Shown: one piece after another, positions 17,471 through 26,435 of the stretch
How positions within the stretch are numbered: the stretch's first letter is position 1
How the letters are laid out: each line of letters starts with the position of its first letter
From: Streptomyces sp. NBC_00490
GTDB lineage: Bacteria > Actinomycetota > Actinomycetes > Streptomycetales > Streptomycetaceae
Direction of reading: 5' to 3'
DNA length: 64,000 bases
Assembly (NCBI RefSeq): GCF_036013645.1
Contig: NZ_CP107869.1
Coordinates: 3,410,001-3,474,000, forward strand
Notes under the pieces: model-generated
What the model saw: the letters and a program-made list of their open reading frames with translations, nothing else
What the model was told of the DNA's origin: nothing
Databases searched by the model: none
Made by a program: the position numbers and the translations under genes

Positions 17471-18457
17471 GTGTCCGCAGTCACACCCGACGGACGCAAG
17501 ATGCTGCGCCTGGAGGTCCGGAACGCCCAGACCCCCATCGAGCGCAAGCCCGAGTGGATCAAGACCCGGGCGAAAATGGGTCCCGAGTACACCGCGATGC
17601 AGAAACTCGTGAAGAGCGAGGGGCTCCACACCGTCTGCCAGGAAGCCGGTTGCCCCAACATCTACGAGTGCTGGGAGGACCGCGAGGCCACCTTCCTCAT
17701 CGGCGGCGACCAGTGCACCCGGCGCTGCGACTTCTGCCAGATCGACACCGGCAAGCCCGAGGCGCTCGACCGCGACGAGCCGCGCCGCGTCGGTGAGTCC
17801 GTGGTCACCATGGACCTGAACTACGCCACCATCACCGGCGTCGCCCGCGACGACCTGGAGGACGGCGGCGCCTGGCTGTACGCCGAGACGGTCCGCCAGA
17901 TCCACCAGCAGACCGCCGGGCGCGAGAGCGGCCACACCAAGGTCGAGCTGCTCGCCCCCGACTTCAACGCCGTGCCGGAACTGCTCCAGCAGGTCTTCGA
18001 GTCCCGGCCCGAGGTCTTCGCGCACAACGTCGAGACGGTCCCGCGGATCTTCAAGCGCATCCGCCCCGGCTTCCGTTACGAGCGCTCGCTGAAGGTCATC
18101 ACCGAGGCCCGCGACTTCGGCCTGGTGACCAAGTCCAACCTGATCCTCGGCATGGGCGAGACCCGCGAGGAGGTCAGCGAGGCGCTCCGGCAGCTGCACG
18201 ACGCCGGCTGCGAGCTCGTCACCATCACGCAGTACCTGCGCCCGAGCGTCCGCCACCACCCCGTGGAGCGCTGGGTCAAGCCGCACGAGTTCGTGGAGCT
18301 GAAGGAGGAGGCCGACCAGATCGGCTTCTCCGGTGTGATGTCCGGCCCGCTGGTCCGGTCCTCCTACCGCGCCGGCCGGCTCTACCAGATGGCCATGGAA
18401 CAGCGTCAATTCGCCGCTCCGCAGCGCGGCGGCGCGGTCGCGTCGCAGGCCGTCTGA
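17471..18457 (+). CDS. lipA: Lipoyl synthase
   Basis: This 329-residue radical SAM enzyme inserts two sulfurs into protein-bound octanoyl chains. The radical SAM cluster is CTRRCDFC (Cys82, 86, 89). The auxiliary cluster that donates sulfur is [12 protein letters not shown] (Cys56, 61, 67). The C-terminal VRSSYRAG carries the serine ligand to the auxiliary cluster. GTG 17471 with AGGGAG upstream is preferred to the in-frame ATG 36 bp before it. It is paired with lipB and serves AceE-type complexes. Confidence 0.96.
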   Translation: MSAVTPDGRKMLRLEVRNAQTPIERKPEWIKTRAKMGPEYTAMQKLVKSEGLHTVCQEAGCPNIYECWEDREATFLIGGDQCTRRCDFCQIDTGKPEALDRDEPRRVGESVVTMDLNYATITGVARDDLEDGGAWLYAETVRQIHQQTAGRESGHTKVELLAPDFNAVPELLQQVFESRPEVFAHNVETVPRIFKRIRPGFRYERSLKVITEARDFGLVTKSNLILGMGETREEVSEALRQLHDAGCELVTITQYLRPSVRHHPVERWVKPHEFVELKEEADQIGFSGVMSGPLVRSSYRAGRLYQMAMEQRQFAAPQRGGAVASQAV

Positions 18458-18530
18458 TGGCACGGAGTGCCACTCCGGACGTGTGAATCCGAGCACAAGC
18501 GGCTACCGCTCGGTAGTGACCGATAGACGC

Positions 18531-18570
18531 GGCCCTGGGCGTCCCCGCAGATGGGGACGGTGCCAGGGCC
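18531..18570 (+). terminator. Long hairpin after lipA
   Basis: GGCCCTGG pairs with CCAGGGCC and CGTCCCC with GGGGACG inside it. Together they make a nearly continuous stem of 15 pairs with a small internal loop, 74 bp after the lipA stop. It probably ends the lipBA transcript. Confidence 0.7.
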
Positions 18571-18714
18571 GCTTCGACGTTCGCATGCCGCAAATCAAGG
18601 CTTCATTGGTGTTTGACCGGTCGGTCACGCCCTGGTAACACCAATCAGTGACCCTGGTTGTACAGCCCGTGCACCACTCACCAGAGCCGCTATCCCTGAG
18701 GGGGGACCTCCATC

Positions 18715-18915
18715 ATGCAGGCCGCGCCCGTTCGCGCCACCGCCATCCCGTCGTTCACCGATGCACTCCGTGTCGTCGAGTCGCTGCTCATGAGCAGCGG
18801 CCAGCGCACCGCCCGCCGCAACGCCTGGACGTCCGTCCTGGAGGACCGCCGCCGGGCCAAGGACAGGGTCGAGGCGCAGCAGGTGCTGGAGCGGTCGTTC
18901 ACCGTCCGTCCCTGA
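18715..18915 (+). CDS. Conserved small Streptomyces protein
   Basis: This is a 66-residue basic protein (MQAAPVRATAIPSFTDALRV, later RRRAKDRVEAQQVLERSF). It is predicted mostly helical, with no signal or membrane segment. GGGGGGACCTCC before the ATG gives good ribosome binding. It lies between lipA and the DUF4191 gene. I recall a small gene in this position in other Streptomyces. The function is unknown. Confidence 0.7.
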   Translation: MQAAPVRATAIPSFTDALRVVESLLMSSGQRTARRNAWTSVLEDRRRAKDRVEAQQVLERSFTVRP

Positions 18916-18975
18916 AGGTTTTCCTCCGGGACACTGCCGTCGTCGGCGCTCCGCGGGCCACGTAGACTTCGTCGC

Positions 18976-19677
18976 ATGGCGAGAAGTGACAGTGCGGCCG
19001 ATGCCGCTAACCCCGGGCGACTGAAGCAGATCGCCCTGACGTACAAGATGACCCGCAGGGCCGACAAGACCATCGGTCTGGTGCTCGCGGGTGTCTTCCT
19101 CCTCATCCTCGGTGTCTTTCTCGCGATCGGCTTCCTGATCGGTCACCCGGTCTACCTGGGCATCCTGGGCGTCCTGCTCGCCTTCCTCGGAACGGCGATC
19201 GTGTTCGGACGCCGGGCCGAGCGAGCCGCCTTCGGGCAGATGGAGGGCCAGCCGGGCGCGGCCGCGGCCGTGCTGGACAACATCGGCCGGGGCTGGACGA
19301 CGACCCCCGCGGTGGCGATGAACCGCAGCCAGGACGTGGTGCACCGGGCCGTCGGCAAGGCCGGCATCGTCCTGGTCGCCGAGGGCAACCCGAACCGGGT
19401 GAAGGGCCTGCTGGCCGCCGAGAAGAAGAAGATGAACCGGATCGTGGCGGACGTGCCGGTGCACGACCTGATCGTCGGTACCGGCGAGGACCAGATCCCG
19501 CTGAAGAAGCTGCGCACCAGCATGCTGAAGCTGCCCCGCGTGCTGACCGGCCCCCAGGTGACCGCGACCAACGACCGGCTGCGGGCCATGGGTGACCTGA
19601 TGAGCAACATGCCGCTGCCGAAGGGGCCCATGCCGAAGGGCATGAAGCTGCCCAAGGGCGGGCCGAAGGCGCGCTGA
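18976..19677 (+). CDS. DUF4191 domain membrane protein
   Basis: This is a 233-residue protein with two adjacent membrane helices (about residues 35-55 and 60-78: GLVLAGVFLLILGVFLAIGF and YLGILGVLLAFLGTAIVFG). A cytoplasmic C-terminal domain follows, ending in a basic Pro/Lys-rich tail (PKGPMPKGMKLPKGGPKAR). This conserved actinobacterial family sits near glnA in this group. The function is unknown. The gene ends just before a 56-bp palindrome. Confidence 0.88.
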   Translation: MARSDSAADAANPGRLKQIALTYKMTRRADKTIGLVLAGVFLLILGVFLAIGFLIGHPVYLGILGVLLAFLGTAIVFGRRAERAAFGQMEGQPGAAAAVLDNIGRGWTTTPAVAMNRSQDVVHRAVGKAGIVLVAEGNPNRVKGLLAAEKKKMNRIVADVPVHDLIVGTGEDQIPLKKLRTSMLKLPRVLTGPQVTATNDRLRAMGDLMSNMPLPKGPMPKGMKLPKGGPKAR

Positions 19678-19682
19678 TCGAC

Positions 19683-19738
19683 CTCCTACGACGAAGGGGG
19701 CGCCCGGAGATCTCCGGGCGCCCCCTTCGTCGTAGGAG
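19683..19738. terminator. Perfect 56-bp palindrome, bidirectional terminator
   Basis: The left arm at 19683-19710 is the exact reverse complement of the right arm at 19711-19738, with no unpaired centre. It starts CTCCTACGACGAAGGGGGCG and is symmetric about GGAGA/TCTCC. It lies between two genes that end 5 bp before it and 2 bp after it on opposite strands, so it can stop transcription both ways. Confidence 0.88.
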
Positions 19739-19740
19739 AA

Positions 19741-20208
19741 CTAGATCCGCACCTCGACCGTGCGCGCCAGCCTGTCGTGCAGGCCCCGGCTGTCGCGGTC
19801 CCAGATCAGGGCCGGGACGGCGAGGCACAGCAGGGCGCTGCGCAGGAGGCCGCGGAGCGGGCTCGGCCGGCCGGTCGTCAGGTCGACGACACGCAGACCG
19901 AAGAGACGCTTGCCCGGGGTGAAGCCGATGGTCCCGACCGTGAGCACGCTCATCACGAAGAAAACCAGCAACGCCCAGTTCGAGGTCGCCGGCGTGTAGC
20001 TCTGGGTGATCAATTGGGATGCAATCAGCACGCTCATCGCCCAGTCCACGGCGAGCGCTCCTAGCCGCCGCCCCGGCCGGGCGACGGAGCCCGGCCCCTC
20101 CTCCGGCAGACCCAGCTGCTGCCCCCGGTATCCGAAGTCCACACCGGCTTGCTCGGCGGCCGCACGGGGCCCCGAGAGCCACGATCCGATTGCTTCCCTC
20201 TTGTCCAC
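19741..20208 (-). CDS. RDD family membrane protein
   Basis: This is a 155-residue membrane protein. The RDD domain begins with PGRRLGALAVDWAMSVLIAS (Arg and Asp of the family signature) and continues through FTPGKRLFGLRVVDLTTGRP to the final RDSRGLHDRLARTVEV. About three membrane helices are present. RDD proteins have been proposed as transporters or channels, but no substrate is known here. GTG 20208 is the start. It diverges from glnA with the GlnR boxes between them. Confidence 0.9.
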   Translation of the reverse strand: MDKREAIGSWLSGPRAAAEQAGVDFGYRGQQLGLPEEGPGSVARPGRRLGALAVDWAMSVLIASQLITQSYTPATSNWALLVFFVMSVLTVGTIGFTPGKRLFGLRVVDLTTGRPSPLRGLLRSALLCLAVPALIWDRDSRGLHDRLARTVEVRI

Positions 20209-20271
20209 CCGTCCACCGTACTGCCCGCGTTTCGGGATGCGGACAGGTGGGGTGCGGAGCGGGATGTCCGG

Positions 20272-20309
20272 TTAACTTGTGCGAAACAAATGGGTCACGC
20301 CCGAGAAAT
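20272..20309 (+). promoter_or_regulatory. GlnR operator of glnA
   Basis: Four 5-mers are spaced by exactly six bases: TTAAC-n6-GAAAC-n6-GTCAC-n6-GAAAT. This matches the published a-b-a-b arrangement of GlnR boxes (gTnAc and GaAAc types). The site ends about 100 bp before the glnA start and about 63 bp before the divergent RDD gene. GlnR should activate glnA under nitrogen limitation. Confidence 0.85.
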
Positions 20310-20407
20310 CACGCGTCCCTAGTGTCGTCGTCATCGTGTGCCACCGCACTGGCCGCACAAACGAACTACCACCCCGGCAAGGAACCGTCGGGAGTAGGAG
20401 GAGCTGG

Positions 20408-21817
20408 ATGTTCCAGAACGCCGACGAGGCCAAGAAGTTCATCGCGGACGAGGACGTCAAGTTCGTAGACGTCCGTTTCTGCGACCTGCCGGGCGTGATG
20501 CAGCACTTCACGCTGCCCGTCGAGGCGTTCGACCCGGACGAGGAGCTCGCGTTCGACGGCTCGTCGATCCGTGGCTTCCAGGCCATCCACGAGTCCGACA
20601 TGGCGCTGCGCGCGGACCTGTCGACCGCCCGGGTCGACCCCTTCCGTCGCGACAAGACGGTCAACATCAACTTCTTCATCCACGACCCGATCACGGGCGA
20701 GCAGTACAGCCGTGACCCGCGCAACGTGGCCAAGAAGGCCGAGGCCTACCTCGCGTCGACCGGTATCGCGGACACCGCGTACTTCGGTCCCGAGGCCGAG
20801 TTCTACGTCTTCGACAGCGTCCGTTTCGCCACCTCGGCGAACGAGAGCTTCTACCACATCGACTCCGAGGCCGGCGCCTGGAACACCGGTGCGGTGGAGA
20901 ACAACCGCGGCTACAAGGTCCGCTACAAGGGCGGCTACTTCCCGACCCCGCCGGTCGACCACTTCGCCGACCTGCGCGCCGAGATCTCCCTCCAGCTCGC
21001 CGCCTCCGGCCTCCAGGTCGAGCGCCAGCACCACGAGGTGGGCACCGCCGGCCAGGCCGAGATCAACTACAAGTTCAACACGCTGCTCGCCGCGGCCGAC
21101 GACCTCCAGCTCTTCAAGTACATCGTGAAGAACGTGGCCTGGAAGAACGGCAAGACCGCGACCTTCATGCCGAAGCCGATCTTCGGTGACAACGGCTCGG
21201 GCATGCACGTGCACCAGTCGCTGTGGTCCGGCGGCTCCCCGCTCTTCTACGACGAGGCCGGCTACGCGGGCCTGTCGGACATGGCCCGCTACTACATCGG
21301 CGGCATCCTCAAGCACGCCCCGTCGCTGCTGGCCTTCACCAACCCGACGGTGAACTCCTACCACCGTCTGGTCCCGGGCTTCGAGGCGCCGATCAACCTG
21401 GTGTACTCGCAGCGCAACCGCTCCGCGGCCATGCGTATCCCGATCACGGGCTCCAACCCGAAGGCCAAGCGCGTCGAGTTCCGTGCGCCCGACTCCTCCG
21501 GCAACCCGTACCTGGCCTTCTCCGCGCTGCTGCTCGCGGGCCTGGACGGCATCAAGAACAAGATCGAGCCGGCCGAGCCGATCGACAAGGACCTCTACGA
21601 GCTGGCTCCCGAGGAGCACGCGAGCGTCGCGCAGGTCCCGACCTCCCTCCCGGCCGTCCTCGACCGCCTCGAGGCCGACCACGAGTTCCTCCTCCAGGGC
21701 GACGTCTTCACGCCGGACCTGATCGAGACGTGGATCGACTTCAAGCGCACGAACGAGATCGCGCCGCTCCAGCTGCGTCCGCACCCGCACGAGTTCGAGC
21801 TGTACTTCGACGTGTGA
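20408..21817 (+). CDS. glnA: Glutamine synthetase, type I (GSI-beta)
   Basis: This is a 469-residue protein of the dodecameric type that makes glutamine from glutamate, ammonia and ATP. Clear motifs are [12 protein letters not shown] near residue 50, the active-site [24 protein letters not shown], and [12 protein letters not shown] with [10 protein letters not shown]. The LYELAPEE segment near residue 397 carries the tyrosine that is adenylylated in this class. AGGAGGAGCTGG precedes ATG 20408. The GlnR operator lies upstream. A second, eukaryotic-like synthetase (glnII) is encoded 12 kb away. Confidence 0.98.
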   Translation: MFQNADEAKKFIADEDVKFVDVRFCDLPGVMQHFTLPVEAFDPDEELAFDGSSIRGFQAIHESDMALRADLSTARVDPFRRDKTVNINFFIHDPITGEQYSRDPRNVAKKAEAYLASTGIADTAYFGPEAEFYVFDSVRFATSANESFYHIDSEAGAWNTGAVENNRGYKVRYKGGYFPTPPVDHFADLRAEISLQLAASGLQVERQHHEVGTAGQAEINYKFNTLLAAADDLQLFKYIVKNVAWKNGKTATFMPKPIFGDNGSGMHVHQSLWSGGSPLFYDEAGYAGLSDMARYYIGGILKHAPSLLAFTNPTVNSYHRLVPGFEAPINLVYSQRNRSAAMRIPITGSNPKAKRVEFRAPDSSGNPYLAFSALLLAGLDGIKNKIEPAEPIDKDLYELAPEEHASVAQVPTSLPAVLDRLEADHEFLLQGDVFTPDLIETWIDFKRTNEIAPLQLRPHPHEFELYFDV

Positions 21818-21848
21818 TCGACCCTGGGCCGGTTCTCCCGGCTCTCTC

Positions 21849-21885
21849 GGCGCCCCCGTTCCTGGTTCCTCAGGGCGGGGGCGCC
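21849..21885 (+). terminator. Hairpin after glnA
   Basis: GGCGCCCCCG and CGGGGGCGCC form a 10-bp stem with a 17-base loop, 31 bp after the glnA stop. Confidence 0.7.
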
Positions 21886-21938
21886 GTCGTATGGTTTCGG
21901 GAACAGACGTGCGAGAAGGGCGACCGGGGGGTACGGCG

Positions 21939-22196
21939 ATGGCCGAACGGGACGACGAGGAGCGGGAGTTCGACATCCGCTGGGCCGACGGCGCCGAGCA
22001 GAAGGAGCCCTCGGCACGGGCCCGGATGCTCGCCGCCCGCTGGAAGGAAAACCCCCCACAGGCCCAGCCGTTCCGCCCGGAACCCGAGCGTCTACGCCGG
22101 CCGCGCTCACCGTGGGCGTCGACGGCCCTCGTCTTCGGATGCGTGGCGGCGGTCATCGTGCTGCTGGGGTACGCGAACTTCCGGGCGCCCTTCTAG
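21939..22196 (+). CDS. Small single-pass membrane protein
   Basis: This is an 85-residue protein. A charged cytoplasmic N-terminus (MAERDDEEREFDIRWADGAE) is followed by a basic Pro-rich linker. One C-terminal membrane helix (about residues 62-80, ALVFGCVAAVIVLLGYANF) ends with a very short external tail. This is the layout of a tail-anchored protein. ATG 21939 is preceded by a G-rich ribosome site. It lies between glnA and the HEAT-repeat gene. The function is unknown. Confidence 0.72.
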   Translation: MAERDDEEREFDIRWADGAEQKEPSARARMLAARWKENPPQAQPFRPEPERLRRPRSPWASTALVFGCVAAVIVLLGYANFRAPF

Positions 22197-22267
22197 GACC
22201 CGTATATCGCGCGACTCGACCCGGTCGCACTGTCTACCATCGCCGGACACATCAGGGCTGGTCAGGG

Positions 22268-23701
22268 ATGGGCATGGACATCTGGTACGGGGCGGCTGCG
22301 GCCGTGCGGCTCGCGGAAGGGGTCCCCCTGCGGGAAGCGCTCGACACAGGTGATCCGGCCGCCTGGACCGCGCTGGACGCCGGGGTGCGGGCGATCTCCT
22401 GGGATCCGGACCGGGTCGTGTGGTTGCCGGACTGGGAGCAGACCGAGGGCGGGCGGGCTGTGCAGGACGCCCTGCTGAACTTCGGACCGCTCGGCGAGGA
22501 GCAGCTCGCGCTCGCGCTGTGCCACCGGGAAGGCAGGGTCAGGGCGGCCGCGCTGCGGCGGGCCGTCGATTTTCCCGGGTTGCTGCCGCTGCTCGTCGTG
22601 CGGTGCTCCGACTGGGCGGCGCCGGTGCGGGAGGTGGCACGGCGGCGGCTGACGGAGACGCTCGGTGCCGAGGGCGTGGTGCGGGTGATGGGCCTGGTGC
22701 TGCGGATCGGGCGGCGGGGCCGGGGGGACTTCGTCACCGCTCTGGCGACCGAACTGCTGCGGGCCGCGCCCCCGGAGACCCTCACCCCGCTGTACACCGA
22801 CCCGTATCGAGGGGTACGCCGGTACGCGTACCGGCTCGCCGTCGACGAGGGGTTCCTCTCCCCCGCCGAGCTGGCCCGGGCCGCCGCCCGCGACAGCGAC
22901 CCGGCCGTGCAGTCGCTGTGCGCCGACAACGCGCTGGCCGCCGTATCGGACCAGGACGGGGCCCTCGACGACGTACTCGAACCGCTGCTTGCCGCCCGTG
23001 GGCCGCAGGCTCGGGCGGCCGGGGTCACCGCGTTGCGGCGGGCGGAGCGGGCGGTGGGGTTTCTCGGAGACCGGTCGGGGGTGGTGCGGGCCTGTGCGCG
23101 ATATGTCGTGCGGCAGGGCGGGGGCGATCCGCTGCCCTGGTACCGGGAGCGGTGTGCCCGTCAGGAGGGTCTGGCGCCGGGGGTCGTGATCGGGCTCGCG
23201 GAGTGCGGGGAGCGGGTGGACGCAGAGCTGCTGTGGCCGCTGCTCGACCACCCGGCGGCGGGAGTGCGGGCACGGGCCGTGGCGGGGCTGCGGGTGCTGG
23301 ACGTGGTGGACGTACGACGGCTGCTGCCGCTTCTCGACGATCGGGCGCCCGGTGTGGTGCGGGAGGCCACCACGGCGCTGTTGCCGTCGGCCGGGTCGCT
23401 GGACGCCGGCCGGCTGATGGAGCGGCTCGCGGTGGAGCGGCCCCGGCATGTGCGGGTCGCCGCGTTCCGGCTGCTGCACGCGCAGGACGGGCTCGTCCGG
23501 CTGCGGGCCTCCGTCGCGCTGCTCGACGACCCGGACGACAAGCACCGGCAGTGGGCCCGGCAGGCCGTGCAGCACTGGCACCCGACGGCGGACGTGCCGC
23601 GCGGGACGGTGGAGGTGGGTGAACTCCTGGACCGGGGGCGGCATCTGTTCAGCGAGTACGTGCTGAAGCGGCGCAAGTGGGAGGCCGGGCTCAAGGCCTG
23701 A
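22268..23701 (+). CDS. HEAT-repeat protein
   Basis: This is a 477-residue soluble helical repeat protein. Repeated units are seen, for example EGRVRAAALRRAVDFPGLLP, DWAAPVREVARRRLTET, DPAVQSLCADNALAAV, AAGVRARAVAGLRVLD and RAPGVVREATTALLPS. These fit HEAT/PBS-lyase-like repeats that serve as protein-binding scaffolds. The C-terminus is basic (LFSEYVLKRRKWEAGLKA). The downstream HtpX and PspAB genes are on the same strand, so it may belong to an envelope-stress unit. No enzymatic motif is visible. Confidence 0.82.
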   Translation: MGMDIWYGAAAAVRLAEGVPLREALDTGDPAAWTALDAGVRAISWDPDRVVWLPDWEQTEGGRAVQDALLNFGPLGEEQLALALCHREGRVRAAALRRAVDFPGLLPLLVVRCSDWAAPVREVARRRLTETLGAEGVVRVMGLVLRIGRRGRGDFVTALATELLRAAPPETLTPLYTDPYRGVRRYAYRLAVDEGFLSPAELARAAARDSDPAVQSLCADNALAAVSDQDGALDDVLEPLLAARGPQARAAGVTALRRAERAVGFLGDRSGVVRACARYVVRQGGGDPLPWYRERCARQEGLAPGVVIGLAECGERVDAELLWPLLDHPAAGVRARAVAGLRVLDVVDVRRLLPLLDDRAPGVVREATTALLPSAGSLDAGRLMERLAVERPRHVRVAAFRLLHAQDGLVRLRASVALLDDPDDKHRQWARQAVQHWHPTADVPRGTVEVGELLDRGRHLFSEYVLKRRKWEAGLKA

Positions 23702-23791
23702 GCCTTTGCTGGGTCTAGAGGTGATCGCGACCGCTTCATGGTGGGGGCGGGTGCACACTGGGCTGTGGGGCGAGTGCCTGACTGCGGGGTG

Positions 23792-24715
23792 ATGCAGATG
23801 CAGAGCCGTTTCCGGAGCGATCGGCGGCTGACCGTGCGGATGACGGTCACGCTTTTTCTGCTCGGACTGCTGTACGTGGCCTTCGTCGCCGCGTTGATCG
23901 TGTTGCTGAGGTCCTGGGTGCTGGTCCTGGTGATCGCCGCGGGGATGCTGGGCGCGCAGTACTGGTTCTCCGACCGGGTCGCGCTGTTCGCGATGCGGGG
24001 GCGGGTCGTTGAGCGGGAGGAGTATCCGGAGTTGCACGGGGTCGTCGACCGGCTGTGTGCCCTCGCGGACATGCCCAAGCCCGTGGTCGCCGTGTCGGAC
24101 ATCGACATGCCGAATGCCTTCGCCACCGGGCGGAATCCGGATCATGCCGTGGTGTGTGTGACGACGGGCCTGCTGCGGCGGCTGGAGCCCGCGGAGCTGG
24201 AGGGCGTGCTCGCCCATGAGCTGTCGCACGTGGCGCACAAGGACGTCGCCGTCATCACCGTCGCGTCCTTCCTCGGTGTCCTCGCGGGGCTCATCGTGCG
24301 GTTCGCGTTCTACTCGCAAGTCTTCAGCGGGCGCAAGGACCAGAACACCGCCGTCGTCTTCGCGGGGGTGATGGGGGTCTCCGCGGCCGTGTACGCCCTG
24401 TCCTTCCTGCTCATCCGGGCGCTGTCCCGGTACCGGGAGCTGGCCGCCGACCGGGCCGCCGCACAGCTGACCGGACGGCCCTCTGCGCTGGCCTCCGCGC
24501 TCACCAAGGTCTCCGGGGACATCGCGAGGATCCCCAGCAAGGATCTGCGGACCGCGCAGGCGTTCAACGCCTTCTACTTCACCCCGGCTCTCGGGTCCGA
24601 GCCCGGCATCGCCCGGCTCTTCTCCACCCACCCGAGCCTGGAACAGCGGCTGGATCAACTGGGCCGGATCTCCACCGAGTTGGGTGAGGCCGCGACCCCG
24701 GGGAAGGCGGACTGA
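23792..24715 (+). CDS. htpX: HtpX-like M48 membrane metalloprotease
   Basis: This is a 307-residue protein. Two N-terminal membrane helices (about residues 15-60) precede the M48 zinc site LAHELSHVAHKD (His142, Glu143, His146). The third ligand is the Glu in SRYRELAADRAAAQLTGRP. Two more hydrophobic stretches flank AVITVASFLGVLAGLI. HtpX degrades misfolded membrane proteins on the cytoplasmic side. It stops 5 bp before pspAB, so the two are one operon. GTG 23789 or ATG 23798 are nearby alternative starts. Confidence 0.92.
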   Translation: MQMQSRFRSDRRLTVRMTVTLFLLGLLYVAFVAALIVLLRSWVLVLVIAAGMLGAQYWFSDRVALFAMRGRVVEREEYPELHGVVDRLCALADMPKPVVAVSDIDMPNAFATGRNPDHAVVCVTTGLLRRLEPAELEGVLAHELSHVAHKDVAVITVASFLGVLAGLIVRFAFYSQVFSGRKDQNTAVVFAGVMGVSAAVYALSFLLIRALSRYRELAADRAAAQLTGRPSALASALTKVSGDIARIPSKDLRTAQAFNAFYFTPALGSEPGIARLFSTHPSLEQRLDQLGRISTELGEAATPGKAD

Positions 24716-24720
24716 CACCC

Positions 24721-25305
24721 ATGGGGCTGCTGGACATTCTGCTCGGGCGCACAAAACCGGTCGCACCCGATCTCGACCAGCTCTTCGCACTGCCGTCGGC
24801 GGCCGTCACCCTGGAGGCCGCCGCGGGGTTCACCCCGACCGGCAGCGGGGCGGTGTGCTTCGCCACGGTCGAGGGCGCCGCGTTCGAGCAGACGCACCGC
24901 GAGGTGCAGGCGCTCCTGGACGCGGACGCCGACCGCGACGGCCCCCCGGTCCGGCTGCGGCGCGACGAGTACGGCTACTCCTGGCTGGTCTCCGAGCGGG
25001 CCCCCGACGAGCTTCCCCAGCTCGTGAACGACCTGCACGCGGTGAACGCCTCGATGGAGGTCAACGGCTTCGGGCCGCAACTGCTGTGCTCGCTGGCCGG
25101 CTTCCGTGACGGCGAGGGCCGTACGCTCGCGCTGGTCTACCTCTACAAGCGCGGCACCTGGTTCCCGTTCGCGCCACTGCCCGACGGAGGGCAGCGGCGC
25201 GACAACGCGCTGGAACTGCGGGTCAGAGCGGCGCTCGGGGACGATCTGCGGATCGAGCAGGATCTGAGCCGCTGGTTCCCGGTGTGGGGCGCCCCCGGCC
25301 TGTGA
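24721..25305 (+). CDS. pspAB: PspA-associated protein PspAB
   Basis: This is a 194-residue soluble protein beginning MGLLDILLGRTKPVAPDLDQ, the signature of the PspAB family. The family is usually encoded next to HtpX and sometimes near PspA. The conserved middle part includes DEYGYSWLVSERAPDELPQ and VNASMEVNGFGPQLLCSLAGF. A role in the PspA membrane-stress response is suggested by gene context in the family rather than by biochemistry. It is cotranscribed with htpX (5-bp gap). Confidence 0.88.
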   Translation: MGLLDILLGRTKPVAPDLDQLFALPSAAVTLEAAAGFTPTGSGAVCFATVEGAAFEQTHREVQALLDADADRDGPPVRLRRDEYGYSWLVSERAPDELPQLVNDLHAVNASMEVNGFGPQLLCSLAGFRDGEGRTLALVYLYKRGTWFPFAPLPDGGQRRDNALELRVRAALGDDLRIEQDLSRWFPVWGAPGL

Positions 25306-25336
25306 CGCCGATGACCGGGGACGGCCCGGGAAGGGC

Positions 25337-25618
25337 TCACTTGCCCTTCTTCTCGCGCTCCTGACGGCGGGACTCGAAGGGGCGCTCGCGGCGGTAGCGG
25401 CGCTCCCACTTGGCCTGCTTGTCGCGGCGCTCCCGGTACGCCCGGTAGTCGCTGGGCATGACCCCGGACGAGGAACCGCCCCGGGAGGGCGTCGAGGACG
25501 CGCCGCGCCCGTACTGCGTGTACAGGAAGAGCACCGCGGCGGCGGCGAGCCAGTAGACGCTGTTTCCGAATCCTAGGACGACCAGGACCGCAGCCCCGGC
25601 CATGACGATGGTGCCCAT
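25337..25618 (-). CDS. Small membrane protein with a basic tail
   Basis: This is a 93-residue protein. Two hydrophobic segments (MGTIVMAGAAVLVVLGFGNS and VYWLAAAAVLFLYTQYG) form a hairpin at residues 1-37. A Ser/Gly linker follows, then a very basic C-terminal tail rich in Arg, Lys and Glu. GGAGGCC upstream supports ATG 25618. It is convergent with pspAB. The function is unknown. Confidence 0.78.
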   Translation of the reverse strand: MGTIVMAGAAVLVVLGFGNSVYWLAAAAVLFLYTQYGRGASSTPSRGGSSSGVMPSDYRAYRERRDKQAKWERRYRRERPFESRRQEREKKGK

Positions 25619-25846
25619 CACGGGCCTCCGTGTGCGTGTTGGGTGAGCAGCAGAGTAGCCCCGGGACCGCCCGGTGAAACCGGCCCTGCGGCAAGCGGTG
25701 GGAAGCAGCTCCGCAATGCGTGTCCAGCGTAGGGAGCCGGTCACACCGTGTGCATCTCCTTTTGCCCCTCCCTGGCGTGCGCCCCGCATTCCGGCGCCCT
25801 AGAGTCGGGCGAAACGCCACATTGCGCCAATAAGGGGTGTTACCGG

Positions 25847-26359
25847 ATGAGTGATCTCTTCGTCGTCGCCTACAACGACCTCGCCACCGCCAACCAGGTC
25901 CGCGAGAAGGTGATCGAGCTGTCCAAGCAGCATCTCGTCGAGCTGGAGGACATCGTGGTCGTCGAGCGGCGCGAGGACGGCAAGATCAAGCTGCACCAGG
26001 CCCTCAACCACACCGCCGCGGGCGCGGCGGGCGGCGCCCTGTGGGGCGGGGTGATCGGGCTGCTCTTCCTGGCCCCGCTGCTCGGTGCCGCGGTGGGTGC
26101 GGCGGCCGGCGCCGCCGGGGGCGCGGTCACCGACACCGGCATCAACGACAACTTCATGAAGGACCTCAGCCAGAACCTCCGGCCGGGCGCCGCCGCCCTG
26201 TTCGTCCTGGTCAAGCAGGCCGCCCAGGACAAGGTGATCCCGCAACTCGCGCCGTTCGGCGGCCAGTTGGTGCAGACCTCGCTGAGCCAGGCCGACGAGG
26301 ACCATCTGCGCGAGGCGATCGCGGCAGCGCGGGCGCCGAAGGCGGAAACGGCTTCCTGA
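25847..26359 (+). CDS. DUF1269 domain protein
   Basis: This is a 170-residue protein with the DUF1269 pattern: an N-terminal ferredoxin-like part ([38 protein letters not shown]) and a glycine-alanine-rich hydrophobic core ([20 protein letters not shown], continuing to residue 100). A C-terminal helical domain includes [20 protein letters not shown]. The core resembles glycine-zipper membrane-inserting proteins. The function is unknown. AAGGGG precedes ATG 25847. Confidence 0.88.
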   Translation: MSDLFVVAYNDLATANQVREKVIELSKQHLVELEDIVVVERREDGKIKLHQALNHTAAGAAGGALWGGVIGLLFLAPLLGAAVGAAAGAAGGAVTDTGINDNFMKDLSQNLRPGAAALFVLVKQAAQDKVIPQLAPFGGQLVQTSLSQADEDHLREAIAAARAPKAETAS

Positions 26360-26374
26360 CGCCGGGGCCGCCAT

Positions 26375-26407
26375 GAGTGAATGAGGTCATGATCTCCTCG
26401 TTCACTC
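26375..26407 (+). promoter_or_regulatory. Hairpin enclosing the ribosome site and first ATG of the hydrolase-kinase gene
   Basis: GAGTGAA pairs with TTCACTC and, inside, GAGG pairs with CCTC, leaving TCATGATCT as the loop. GAGG is the likely ribosome site and the loop holds ATG 26389. The structure starts 15 bp after the DUF1269 stop. It could be a terminator for that gene, an operator, or a translation-limiting hairpin. Confidence 0.5.
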
Positions 26408-26435
26408 AGCACCACGACGGCGAACGGCTCAGCGG

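Noticed and set aside
18648..18965. 105-codon frame overlapping the small gene at 18715
   Set aside because: Arg/His-rich shadow. The 66-residue frame at 18715 has the ribosome site.
20366..22156. 596-codon minus-strand open frame opposite glnA
   Set aside because: Valine-, arginine- and glycine-rich shadow with no motif. glnA is certain.
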